Positions 1 to 5,059 of a stretch of DNA of 15,272 nt are shown here, in pieces. The notes under the pieces are model-generated. The model saw only the letters and a list, made by a program, of their open reading frames with translations. It was not told the origin of the DNA and did not search any database. The stretch comes from an uncultured Bacilli bacterium. Lineage in GTDB: Bacteria > Bacillota_I > Bacilli_A > RF39 > UBA660. The position numbers were made by a program, and so were the translations under genes. Position 1 is the first letter of the stretch. Every line of letters begins with the position of its first letter. The stretch spans positions 1-15,272 of the forward strand of contig CAJTLA010000032.1 in NCBI GenBank assembly GCA_910576985.1, given 5' to 3'.

Positions 1-649
1 ATACTCCTAAATTTAATGATAATGTATCGATTTTTATAAAATTGATTTTGATATTTTTCTCTTTGGCATATTCGGTTAGTTCTGTTATTTCATATTCTAC
101 ATAAGGACACTCATTACTATAATAAATAGTAAAATCATCACTATCTATCTTCATAAGTCTAGCATTATCATTAAATTTAGGAGTATCATTGTTATCAAAT
201 TGTAGTGCTAGCAATTCATAATCACCAATAGTATCTACAGTTTTAAATCCATAATGTTCAAAGAATTTCTTTTCTCCAAGAAATGGTTTCTTCTTTTTGG
301 AGGTTAAAGTACATATACCACTCATACCTTTTTCTTTAGAATCACTGATTGCATATTCTAATAATTCTTTTGCAATCCCTTGTTTTTTAAAACTTCCTGC
401 AACCCATAGGCAATAAATGTATTCATAGTTTTTACCACTAATCGGAACCCAAGCAGTTTCTATTGGCTCATATTCAATGAATATTTTTCCTCTAGCATTT
501 CGTTTTCTAAACACATGGCCATCTTTTATTTTATTTTTCATCCATTCTTTTTTCTTATCAACACCATTTTGATGTTTTGGATCGCCAATCGCACAACATA
601 TATGTTCCTCATCTATATTTTCTAATGTTAGATTTATATATTCATTCAT
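1..649 (-). CDS. GNAT N-acetyltransferase with YoaP-like C-terminal domain (partial, 3' end off window)
   Basis: Probable acetyl-CoA-dependent N-acetyltransferase of unknown substrate. I translated 216 codons from the ATG at 649, with no stop before the window edge. The start is supported by GGAGTAAG directly upstream. The GNAT acetyl-CoA loop is at about residues 86-97 (SFKKQGIAKELL), after the strand IYCLWVA, and the fold ends near FFEHYGFKTV. After it, residues 165-216 form a second domain with NECPYVEYE near 179-187. This two-domain layout and the CP-x-x-E motif match the YoaP family, in which a thioredoxin-like domain follows the acetyltransferase. It is not in an operon with the IS110 gene, which lies upstream on the same strand. 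The family call is from recall of the motif; the substrate is unknown. Confidence 0.75.
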   Translation of the reverse strand, partial: MNEYINLTLENIDEEHICCAIGDPKHQNGVDKKKEWMKNKIKDGHVFRKRNARGKIFIEYEPIETAWVPISGKNYEYIYCLWVAGSFKKQGIAKELLEYAISDSKEKGMSGICTLTSKKKKPFLGEKKFFEHYGFKTVDTIGDYELLALQFDNNDTPKFNDNARLMKIDSDDFTIYYSNECPYVEYEITELTEYAKEKNIKINFIKIDTLSLNLGV

Positions 650-746
650 CTTACTCCAACTCCATTTCAAACTTGCTAATATAAATCAAGTACTTTTTAT
701 GAATTTTTATAACTTTTTTTAATTATAAATTTAGACATGCTAACGC

Positions 747-770
747 AGACCTATTGCTAGGTCTTTTTTT
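747..770 (+). terminator. Rho-independent terminator, plus strand
   Basis: Perfect 7-bp stem AGACCTA/TAGGTCT (747-753 and 758-764), tetraloop TTGC, then a T7 run ending at 770. Read on the plus strand it is a textbook terminator, but no plus-strand gene precedes it. It lies just downstream of the transposase on the other strand and may mark the right end of the IS or an orphan RNA. Confidence 0.6.
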
Positions 771-789
771 AACAATTAAATCTTAAGAC

Positions 790-1995
790 CTACCAAATAC
801 CTAATTCAATATATTTCTTCTTTAGTATACCATAATATTGCCTTAAAAACTTATTTAATCCTGCTATTTTGGCTGATTTCTTACATTTGCCTTCTGCTTC
901 CTTTTTAACTATATAATTATAAACTTCACAATCAACTCTACAAAATGATTTTATAGATTGCGTAACTTCAAATCCTGTTTTTCTCAAATACTTATTACCT
1001 CGTTTAGAAATATGTCTATTTGTTGCTTCATACTTTCCAGATTGATATGGTGGAGAATCTATTCCTGCATAAGCAATTAGACTACCAGCATTTTTAAATC
1101 TTCTTATATCTCCAATCTCTGCAATCAATAATGGTGCTAATCTATCTCCAACACCTTTCATATTTCTTACTTCTTTGTATTCATCCATGCTCTTGGCAAT
1201 TTCGTTCATCTTTGCTATAATTTCATTAGTTGTTTCAATCAGATTGATTAAAGCAACCACACGCTTATTTAATATAAGTTGTGTGCTTGAATTTGATGGA
1301 CAAGATGGAACTGATTTTTTAGCTAGTTCGTAAACTTTTATAGCTAAATTTCTACCAGCTCTTTTTTGTCCTATTTTTTGTGCAATCTTTTCAACAGCAT
1401 TTAAAAATGTTTCTAATTTCTTTTTTCTAATAATTTCTGGATCACTAAATTTTTCAAATATCTTTAATCCTACTATAAAATTACACTCCTCTAGTAGTTG
1501 ATAATATCCTGGAAATAACATATCTGTTAAATCTGAAAAATCTACTCTTTGTTGTACTTTCATAGAATTTAATGAAAAATATTGTCTTGATAAAAATTTA
1601 AGTTCTTTATACTTTTCTTCTTCAATAAAATTTGCTTTTAATTTATACCAATTATCACAAGCATATTCTGCTAATTTTAATGAATCTTTTTTATCTGTTT
1701 TTGCTTTTCTTAAACTTCTATCTAAATACTTTTTAATTTTTAAAGCATTTTCTGCAATTACACAATATCCCTTATCTAACAAATAAGTTAATATTGGTAA
1801 GTGGTAGGTTCCTGTTTGTTCAAGAACTATTTTTAAATCTTCTTTAGAAAACTCTTGTAATTTTGTATCTAACTTTTCTAAATCTTCGACATCATGATTA
1901 ATATCAAAAGGCATTTCAATTACTTCTCCTTCAATACTCAATATTGCTACTGTACTTTTGCCTTTTGATACATCAATTCCAACTCCATACTTCAT
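790..1995 (-). CDS. IS110-family transposase (DEDD/Ser recombinase)
   Basis: A 401-residue, apparently full-length IS110-family transposase. The N-terminal RuvC-like DEDD domain shows D8 (GIDVSKG), E59 (VLEQTG) and D101/D104 (KTDKKDSLKLAEYA). The middle is helical. The C-terminal Transposase_20 domain holds MKGVGDRLAPLLIAEIG (about 279-295) and PPYQSGKYEATNRHISKRGN (315-334), with S319 as the likely nucleophilic serine. Family members cut and rejoin DNA guided by a structured bridge/seek RNA from the element's non-coding end. Here the long non-coding end lies upstream of the gene (2000-2310), as in the IS110 subgroup and unlike IS1111. The start has AGGA seven bases before the ATG. No frameshift or lost catalytic residue is visible, so the element may be active. 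Confidence 0.95.
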   Translation of the reverse strand: MKYGVGIDVSKGKSTVAILSIEGEVIEMPFDINHDVEDLEKLDTKLQEFSKEDLKIVLEQTGTYHLPILTYLLDKGYCVIAENALKIKKYLDRSLRKAKTDKKDSLKLAEYACDNWYKLKANFIEEEKYKELKFLSRQYFSLNSMKVQQRVDFSDLTDMLFPGYYQLLEECNFIVGLKIFEKFSDPEIIRKKKLETFLNAVEKIAQKIGQKRAGRNLAIKVYELAKKSVPSCPSNSSTQLILNKRVVALINLIETTNEIIAKMNEIAKSMDEYKEVRNMKGVGDRLAPLLIAEIGDIRRFKNAGSLIAYAGIDSPPYQSGKYEATNRHISKRGNKYLRKTGFEVTQSIKSFCRVDCEVYNYIVKKEAEGKCKKSAKIAGLNKFLRQYYGILKKKYIELGIW

Positions 1996-2029
1996 ATTAT
2001 AATCCTTCCTACTCCTTTAATTACGATTG

Positions 2030-2250
2030 GGTCTAACACTTCTACAATCTCTCAGTTTGGTTCTTTACACGAGTATTATTTCATCCTCAACTTGCTTAAT
2101 CGAATATTGAATGTAGAGGTTAGTTAACACTTTGTAGGACGAGTACTTTAACTCCAATTACTATACGTTAACCAATCCTACTACAATCATAATAAAAAGA
2201 AGTGTAATTTTCAATCTAACTAACTAGATCTACTTCTTACACTTTTATAG
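2030..2250 (-). ncRNA. Candidate bridge RNA region of the IS110 element
   Basis: Non-coding sequence upstream of the transposase on the same strand with three consecutive predicted stem-loops. The first is at 2200-2244 (stem AGTGTAA/TTACACT, with inner stem ATCTA/TAGAT). The second is at 2134-2181 (GTAGGA/TCCTAC, with inner TTAAC/GTTAA at 2148-2152 and 2167-2171). The third is at 2085-2119 (CCTC.AC/GT.GAGG, one mismatch). The order 5' hairpin, then two large internal loops, then the transposase ORF matches the described bridge RNA layout (target loop, then donor loop). Pairings were read by eye and the ends are approximate. Confidence 0.6.
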
Positions 2251-2320
2251 TACCAAATTACTATTTTTTTGTTCTGTTTATACTATAAAATTATGTAGGG
2301 TTTGGCATAATCTTATTATA

Positions 2321-2376
2321 CGCAATTTTCCTTGACAATTACACGATAACATAAAAAACGACTTTTTGACAAGTCA
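2321..2376. repeat. Dispersed ~55-bp repeat, copy 1
   Basis: Aligns with 3556-3610 over about 55 positions. Shared blocks are TTCCTTGACA, ATAACATAAAA and the 17-mer CGACTTTTTGACAAGTC, with a variable 8-base middle. The repeat contains a terminator hairpin. On the minus strand each copy continues into an AT-rich -10-like hexamer (TATAAT at 2315-2320 here, TAAAAT at 3550-3555 in copy 2). Confidence 0.7.
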
Positions 2377-2384
2377 TTTTTTTT
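2351..2384 (-). terminator. Terminator after the 2493-2978 acetyltransferase (bidirectional hairpin)
   Basis: Stem GACTT/AAGTC (2360-2364 and 2371-2375), loop of six, flanked by A6 on the left and T8 on the right, so it can terminate transcripts from either side. On the minus strand the hairpin is followed by GTTTTTT. It is the first such structure downstream of the acetyltransferase gene. Confidence 0.6.
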
Positions 2385-2492
2385 CGTTGCTCATTATTCC
2401 CCCATAAACCTTTTTTACTGCTTCCAATATTAAAAGATCAATTATCATAATTTTCAAAAATTAAGTATCAATTTTAGTTCATAAAAATACAC

Positions 2493-2978
2493 TCATTTCA
2501 TATCTTTAATTTCTAACTTGTATATTTTTTCACGATGAGGTATACCTTTTATAATATTAACATCTGCGATTTCAACAAATTTAAAACCAAATTTTTCATA
2601 AAATCCATCCAGTAAAGTAGTAAGATAAACGAAGTCAAAATGAGGAGAAATATCATCAAGGATAGATTTCATTAGTTTGGTTGCAATTCCCTTATTTCTA
2701 TACTCTTCTTTTACATAAACACAAGCAATCATTGGATATAAATCGGTTCTTAACTCTGTATCATTATCTACAAATGAAATCGTTCCAATAACTTTATTAT
2801 TTATTTTAGCAATATATGTAATTGGTATAATTTTTCCACTACATCTATTTTTTACTATTTGTTTTAACTCTGGAATTTTTAATTTACAATCTTTTCCCCA
2901 CCATCGAAACCAAATATTTGCTACTTGGCTTATTTCCTTTTTATCTTTTATGTTAAGTTTTATTATTTCAATATTCAT
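2493..2978 (-). CDS. GNAT family N-acetyltransferase
   Basis: A 161-residue single-domain GNAT protein that probably acetylates an unidentified small molecule or amine. Strand 4 plus the acetyl-CoA loop reads ACVYVKEEYRNKGIATKLMKSIL (about 85-107), with R94-x-x-G97-x-A99 as the pyrophosphate-binding motif. The family's C-terminal signature FYEKFGFKFVE is at 126-136. The start has AGGAG eight bases upstream. A good sigma-A promoter precedes it (TTGTCA, 17 bases, TAAAAT). It stands alone between the IS110 left end and the small toxin-like locus. Trp is encoded by TGG here (WFRWWG), which argues for the standard bacterial code. Confidence 0.88.
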   Translation of the reverse strand: MNIEIIKLNIKDKKEISQVANIWFRWWGKDCKLKIPELKQIVKNRCSGKIIPITYIAKINNKVIGTISFVDNDTELRTDLYPMIACVYVKEEYRNKGIATKLMKSILDDISPHFDFVYLTTLLDGFYEKFGFKFVEIADVNIIKGIPHREKIYKLEIKDMK

Positions 2979-2993
2979 TGTTTTAACTCCTAT

Positions 2994-3022
2994 ATTTTAT
3001 TAAGCATATTTCTATTTGACAA
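2994..3022 (-). promoter_or_regulatory. Promoter of the GNAT gene at 2493-2978
   Basis: Minus-strand TTGTCA (3017-3022), a spacer of exactly 17 bases, and TAAAAT (2994-2999), about 16 bases before the start codon with AGGAG in between. Confidence 0.6.
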
Positions 3023-3183
3023 TACACACTATACATTCTTGATGACTTTTTCCAGATTTGTATACTCCTATACCATGTCTGCTACAATACAGCCTAAATA
3101 TCTTAGTAATATATTGTCTTCTTCTATTGGTTTATTTCCTTTATTTTCCATCATAGAATCAAATTTCTTTTTTACTGCTTTTT
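3012..3183 (-). pseudogene. Possible gene remnant with frameshift
   Basis: On the minus strand one frame reads QKAVKKKFDSMMENKGNKP then IEEDNILLRYLGCIVADMV before a stop. Shifting by one base near 3075 gives RHGIGVYKSGKSHQECIVCI and a stop at 3012. The two pieces look like real protein, are adjacent, and are joined only by a frameshift. There is no start with an SD and a stop lies just upstream at 3185. I do not recognise the family. The GNAT promoter's -35 lies inside the last codons. Confidence 0.3.
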
Positions 3184-3268
3184 GAAACTATATTGTTATA
3201 TTAAATTTTTTCTATAGCTGAGTAGTAACGTGTGTTTTTATTAAATTGATAAAATTTAGTCAATTATA

Positions 3269-3297
3269 CTGTTGTACAGCAAATTTCTTGTTATAAT
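3269..3297 (+). promoter_or_regulatory. Promoter of the small hydrophobic peptide gene
   Basis: A perfect extended -10 TGTTATAAT (3289-3297). The -35 region is poor, but it carries the small inverted repeat CTGT-TGT-ACAG (3269-3279), which could be an operator. The expected transcript starts near 3304, giving a leader of about 58 bases. Confidence 0.55.
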
Positions 3298-3361
3298 TTG
3301 TTTAGGGAATATATTAGCAGTTGAGCGCTTGCCAGCTTTCGTAAGAAAGGAGGCTGATGAT

Positions 3362-3445
3362 ATGCATAAGAAAGATTTTTTAATCCTATCTCTTATTCTA
3401 ATTATCTTCTTACTCATATCCTTACTTTTTACTTTAGTAAAGTAG
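3362..3445 (+). CDS. Small hydrophobic peptide, candidate type I toxin
   Basis: A 27-codon ORF: a charged head MHKKDF, about 20 residues of Leu, Ile, Phe and Ser, and the tail TLVK. It would span the membrane once. The start is set by the near-perfect SD AAAGGAGG (3346-3353) eight bases upstream, the strongest in the window. An extended -10 promoter lies 65 bases upstream. Just after the stop comes a hairpin (3465-3497) whose U-tract lies on the opposite strand, as expected for a convergent antisense RNA. Short membrane peptides with strong SDs and overlapping antisense RNAs are typical of Fst/TxpA/BsrG-like type I toxins. I see no certain sequence match to a named family. It is one of the few plus-strand genes here. 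Confidence 0.6.
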   Translation: MHKKDFLILSLILIIFLLISLLFTLVK

Positions 3446-3458
3446 TAATCTATAATAA

Positions 3459-3497
3459 GAAAAAAGCACTCAATTTACTTTCAGTAGATTAAGTGCT
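3459..3497 (-). terminator. Terminator of the antisense RNA
   Basis: Stem AGCACT/AGTGCT (3465-3470 and 3492-3497) continues through AATTTA/TAGATT with a G-U pair. On the minus strand it is followed by TTTTTT. On the plus strand no U-run follows, so the structure points to a leftward transcript. Confidence 0.6.
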
Positions 3498-3514
3498 AAC
3501 CAAATTTATTGGTG

Positions 3515-3558
3515 AGTACTCAACATTGAGGTGCTAAGCATTCCCTTTTATTTTATGC
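3515..3558 (+). terminator. Possible terminator of the toxin mRNA
   Basis: AGTACTCAA pairs with TTGAGGTGCT (3515-3535) with one bulged G, followed after a short gap by CCCTTTTATTTT. It is a weaker terminator than the neighbouring minus-strand one. Confidence 0.3.
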
Positions 3559-3610
3559 AAGCTTCCTTGACATATTCATAATAACATAAAAACGACTTTT
3601 TGACAAGTCG
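3556..3610. repeat. Dispersed ~55-bp repeat, copy 2
   Basis: Second copy of the repeat at 2321-2376 in the same orientation. It carries the terminator of the tRNA operon. Confidence 0.7.
3586..3610 (-). terminator. Terminator of the tRNA operon
   Basis: Stem CGACTT/AAGTCG (3593-3598 and 3605-3610), loop of six, then GTTTTT on the minus strand. It lies 40 bases past the last tRNA. Confidence 0.8.
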
Positions 3611-3649
3611 ATTTCTATTGTTACTCGAAGTCCGAGTATCTATCAAATC

Positions 3650-3726
3650 TGGTGCCCATAACGAGATTCGAACTCATGACCTTTTCCTTCGGAGGGAAAC
3701 ACTCTATCCAGCTGAGCTATACGGGC
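3650..3726 (-). tRNA. tRNA-Arg(CCG)
   Basis: Full cloverleaf by eye: acceptor GCCCGTA/TATGGGC, D stem GCTC/GAGT, anticodon stem TTTCC/GGAAA with loop CTCCGAA (anticodon CCG), T arm with TTCGAAT, and an encoded CCA. Last gene of the array. It is separated from tRNA-Ala by a terminator-like hairpin. Confidence 0.95.
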
Positions 3727-3729
3727 ATA

Positions 3730-3759
3730 TATAAATTAAAACCGTTGAAATCAACGGTT
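3730..3759 (-). terminator. Terminator-like hairpin between tRNA-Ala and tRNA-Arg
   Basis: Perfect 9-bp inverted repeat AACCGTTGA/TCAACGGTT (3740-3748 and 3751-3759) with a 2-base centre. On the minus strand it is followed by TTTTAATTTAT. It could be a leaky internal terminator or an RNA-processing hairpin. Confidence 0.5.
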
Positions 3760-3769
3760 AATTTTCTTA

Positions 3770-3846
3770 TGGTGGAGAATAAGGGATTCGAACCCTTGAC
3801 CCCTTGCGTGCAAGGCAAGTGCTCTAGCCAGCTGAGCTAATTCCCC
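3770..3846 (-). tRNA. tRNA-Ala(TGC)
   Basis: Acceptor GGGGAAT/ATTCTCC, anticodon stem CTTGC/GCAAG with loop CTTGCAC (anticodon TGC), T loop TTCGAAT, and an encoded CCA. Confidence 0.95.
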
Positions 3847-3850
3847 AGAA

Positions 3851-3926
3851 TGGTGTCTCGTACGTGATTCGAACACGTGACCCTTTGATTAAAAGTCAAA
3901 TGCTCTACCTGCTGAGCTAACGAGAC
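3851..3926 (-). tRNA. tRNA-Lys(TTT)
   Basis: Acceptor GTCTCGT/ACGAGAC, anticodon stem TTTGA/TCAAA with loop CTTTTAA (anticodon TTT), T loop TTCGAAT, and an encoded CCA. Confidence 0.95.
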
Positions 3927-3935
3927 ATAAAATAA

Positions 3936-4011
3936 TGGCTGCCTCGGCTAGATTCGAACTAGCGCAATGCCACAGTCAAAGTGTGGTGCCTTACCGCTTG
4001 GCTACGAGGCA
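3936..4011 (-). tRNA. tRNA-Gln(TTG)
   Basis: Acceptor TGCCTCG/CGAGGCA with discriminator G, anticodon stem CCACA/TGTGG with loop CTTTGAC (anticodon TTG), T loop TTCGAAT, and an encoded CCA. The T1-A72 pair is typical of tRNA-Gln. Confidence 0.94.
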
Positions 4012-4032
4012 AGATCGTTATAAAAATTAAAG

Positions 4033-4116
4033 TGGTGGAGGGAGATGGATTTGAACCATCGAACCCGAAGGAACAGATTTACAGTCTGCCGCGTTTGACC
4101 ACTTCGCTACCCCTCC
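4033..4116 (-). tRNA. tRNA-Tyr(GTA)
   Basis: A class II tRNA of 84 bases with a long variable arm. Acceptor GGAGGGG/TCCCTCC, anticodon loop CTGTAAA (anticodon GTA), T loop TTCAAAT, and an encoded CCA. Confidence 0.95.
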
Positions 4117-4124
4117 ATAATAAA

Positions 4125-4200
<76 letters not shown>

Positions 4201-4209
4201 AAAAATTAA

Positions 4210-4286
4210 TGGTGGGCGATGTAGGACTCGAACCTACGACCCCCTGCTTGTAAGGCAGGTGCTCTAACCAACTGAGCTAATCGCCC
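4210..4286 (-). tRNA. tRNA-Val(TAC)
   Basis: First gene of the array, 13 bases after the predicted transcription start. Acceptor GGGCGAT/ATCGCCC, anticodon stem CCTGC/GCAGG with loop CTTACAA (anticodon TAC), T loop TTCGAGT, and an encoded CCA. Confidence 0.95.
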
Positions 4287-4305
4287 AGACACTCGGACGT
4301 ATTTA

Positions 4306-4334
4306 ACTATACCAGTTAAATAGAAATTTGTCAA
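4306..4334 (-). promoter_or_regulatory. Promoter of the seven-gene tRNA operon
   Basis: Minus-strand consensus TTGACA (4329-4334), 17-base spacer, TATAGT (4306-4311) with a TG extension. This is the best sigma-A promoter in the window, nine bases beyond the stop of the S1-domain gene. Confidence 0.85.
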
Positions 4335-4342
4335 TATATTTT

Positions 4343-4702
4343 TTATTTTTTTTCTGATTTTTTTAAACTTTGGTCTATCCAAAAAGGTAACTTATAAGCA
4401 AGTGTACGAAATCCATGTTTGGTTTCAATGATTCTTTTTTTATTTTCATTTCTTTTTACTTTGTATACAATATTTTTAATGCTAAGTTTTAAATGGCATG
4501 ATTCTTCATCTACTTCCAGAATTTCTACATAAATAGTTTCTCCAATTTTTACAAAATTATTAATATCTTTTACAAAACCATGTGAAATTTCAGAAATATG
4601 GATTAATCCACTATAAAATTCATCGAATGATACAAAAATCCCATAATTTTCAATTCCTGTTACGGTTCCTTGAACAACACGACCTTTCTTATATTTTGTC
4701 AT
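4343..4702 (-). CDS. cvfD: S1-domain RNA-binding regulator, CvfD/YugI (GSP13) family
   Basis: A 119-residue cytoplasmic protein with one S1 RNA-binding domain at about residues 5-75 (GRVVQGTVTGIENYGIFVSF, then GLIHISEISHGFVKDINNF, ending in LKLSI). The tail HGFRTLAYKLPFWIDQSLK is the conserved C-terminal helix of the CvfD/YugI group. These proteins bind RNA or ribosomes and act as post-transcriptional regulators; YugI is a general stress protein in Bacillus. The start has AGAGGTG eight bases upstream. The extended -10 TGATATAAT at 4720-4728 gives a very short leader. The gene is divergent from the Nfu gene. There is no clear terminator before the tRNA promoter, so read-through into the tRNA operon is possible. 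Confidence 0.88.
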   Translation of the reverse strand: MTKYKKGRVVQGTVTGIENYGIFVSFDEFYSGLIHISEISHGFVKDINNFVKIGETIYVEILEVDEESCHLKLSIKNIVYKVKRNENKKRIIETKHGFRTLAYKLPFWIDQSLKKSEKK

Positions 4703-4719
4703 AGAACACCTCTGTTTTT

Positions 4720-4728
4720 ATTATATCA
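4720..4728 (-). promoter_or_regulatory. Extended -10 promoter of cvfD
   Basis: Minus-strand TGATATAAT. No good -35 is seen, as is common with the TGn extension. Transcription would start near 4713, about 11 bases before the ATG. Confidence 0.55.
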
Positions 4729-4752
4729 TAAATTTGTTTAAAGAAAAAGTCT

Positions 4753-4781
4753 TTACTAATATGTGTTCCTTATTATATAAT
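4753..4781 (+). promoter_or_regulatory. Promoter of the Nfu gene
   Basis: TTTACT (4753-4758), a 17-base spacer, and consensus TATAAT (4776-4781). The predicted start near 4788 leaves at most about four bases before the ATG at 4792, with no room for an SD. Confidence 0.6.
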
Positions 4782-4791
4782 GTTATTGGTG

Positions 4792-5040
4792 ATGAAAGTG
4801 GAAAAAAATGAGCAAAAAATCATTGATATTATTGATCGCTTACGCCCTTTTTTGATTAATGATGGCGGAAACATTGAATTTGTAAAATATGAAAATAATA
4901 TTGTGTATATTAAAATGATGGGAGCTTGTTCTAATTGTCAAATGCTTGATTTAACATTAAAAGATGGAATTGAGGCTGCTATTAAAGAAGAAGTACCAGA
5001 GGTTATTCAAGTAATTAATGTTAAAGAAGAACTTGCATAG
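4792..5040 (+). CDS. NifU C-terminal (Nfu) domain Fe-S cluster protein, YutI-like
   Basis: An 82-residue Nfu-domain protein that carries or delivers Fe-S clusters to client proteins in the cytosol. It shows the family's IDIIDRLRPFLINDGGNIEF opening, and GACSNCQM with C46 and C49 as the cluster ligands, then LKDGIEAAIKEEVPEV. Length is that of stand-alone YutI-type proteins. I place the start at the ATG at 4792 because the upstream in-frame ATG at 4780 lies within the -10 box and so should not be transcribed. No SD precedes either start. It is the only conserved housekeeping gene here on the plus strand, divergent from cvfD. Its stop codon sits inside its own terminator. Confidence 0.9.
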   Translation: MKVEKNEQKIIDIIDRLRPFLINDGGNIEFVKYENNIVYIKMMGACSNCQMLDLTLKDGIEAAIKEEVPEVIQVINVKEELA

Positions 5041-5059
5041 GATTTATCCTATGTTTTTT
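5036..5059 (+). terminator. Terminator of the Nfu gene
   Basis: CATAGGAT/ATCCTATG (5036-5043 and 5046-5053) followed by T6. The left arm contains the TAG stop, and the right arm overlaps the end of the convergent gene at 5044. Confidence 0.85.

Larger units (their letters stand above)
3459..3560 (-). ncRNA. Candidate antisense (antitoxin) RNA for the small peptide gene
   Basis: Inferred minus-strand RNA of about 100 bases ending at the terminator 3459-3497. A weak -10 TAAAAT at 3550-3555 lies at the right distance, without a convincing -35. It would overlap the 3' end of the toxin mRNA. Short imperfect matches between the toxin leader and this region (3321-3332 with 3526-3539, 3336-3343 with 3478-3486) recall the direct repeats of Fst/par loci. 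Confidence 0.4.

Noticed and set aside
747..792. Possible terminal inverted repeats of the IS (AGACCTA, TAGGTCT, AAGACCTA)
   Set aside because: IS110 elements generally lack true terminal inverted repeats, and no matching sequence occurs at the other end near 2300; the first two copies are better read as a terminator.
2386..2460. Minus-strand 24-codon frame MIIDLLILEAVKKVYGGIMS ending at the copy 1 terminator
   Set aside because: It looks faintly protein-like, but no SD or promoter is present; kept only as a possible gene scrap.
2925..3185. Plus-strand 86-codon reading frame rich in Phe and Tyr
   Set aside because: It overlaps the GNAT start and promoter, has no SD, and has the composition of an AT-rich shadow frame.
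3652..3840. Plus-strand reading frame of 62 codons
   Set aside because: It runs antisense across tRNA-Arg and tRNA-Ala; the protein-like sequence is the usual antisense-tRNA artefact.
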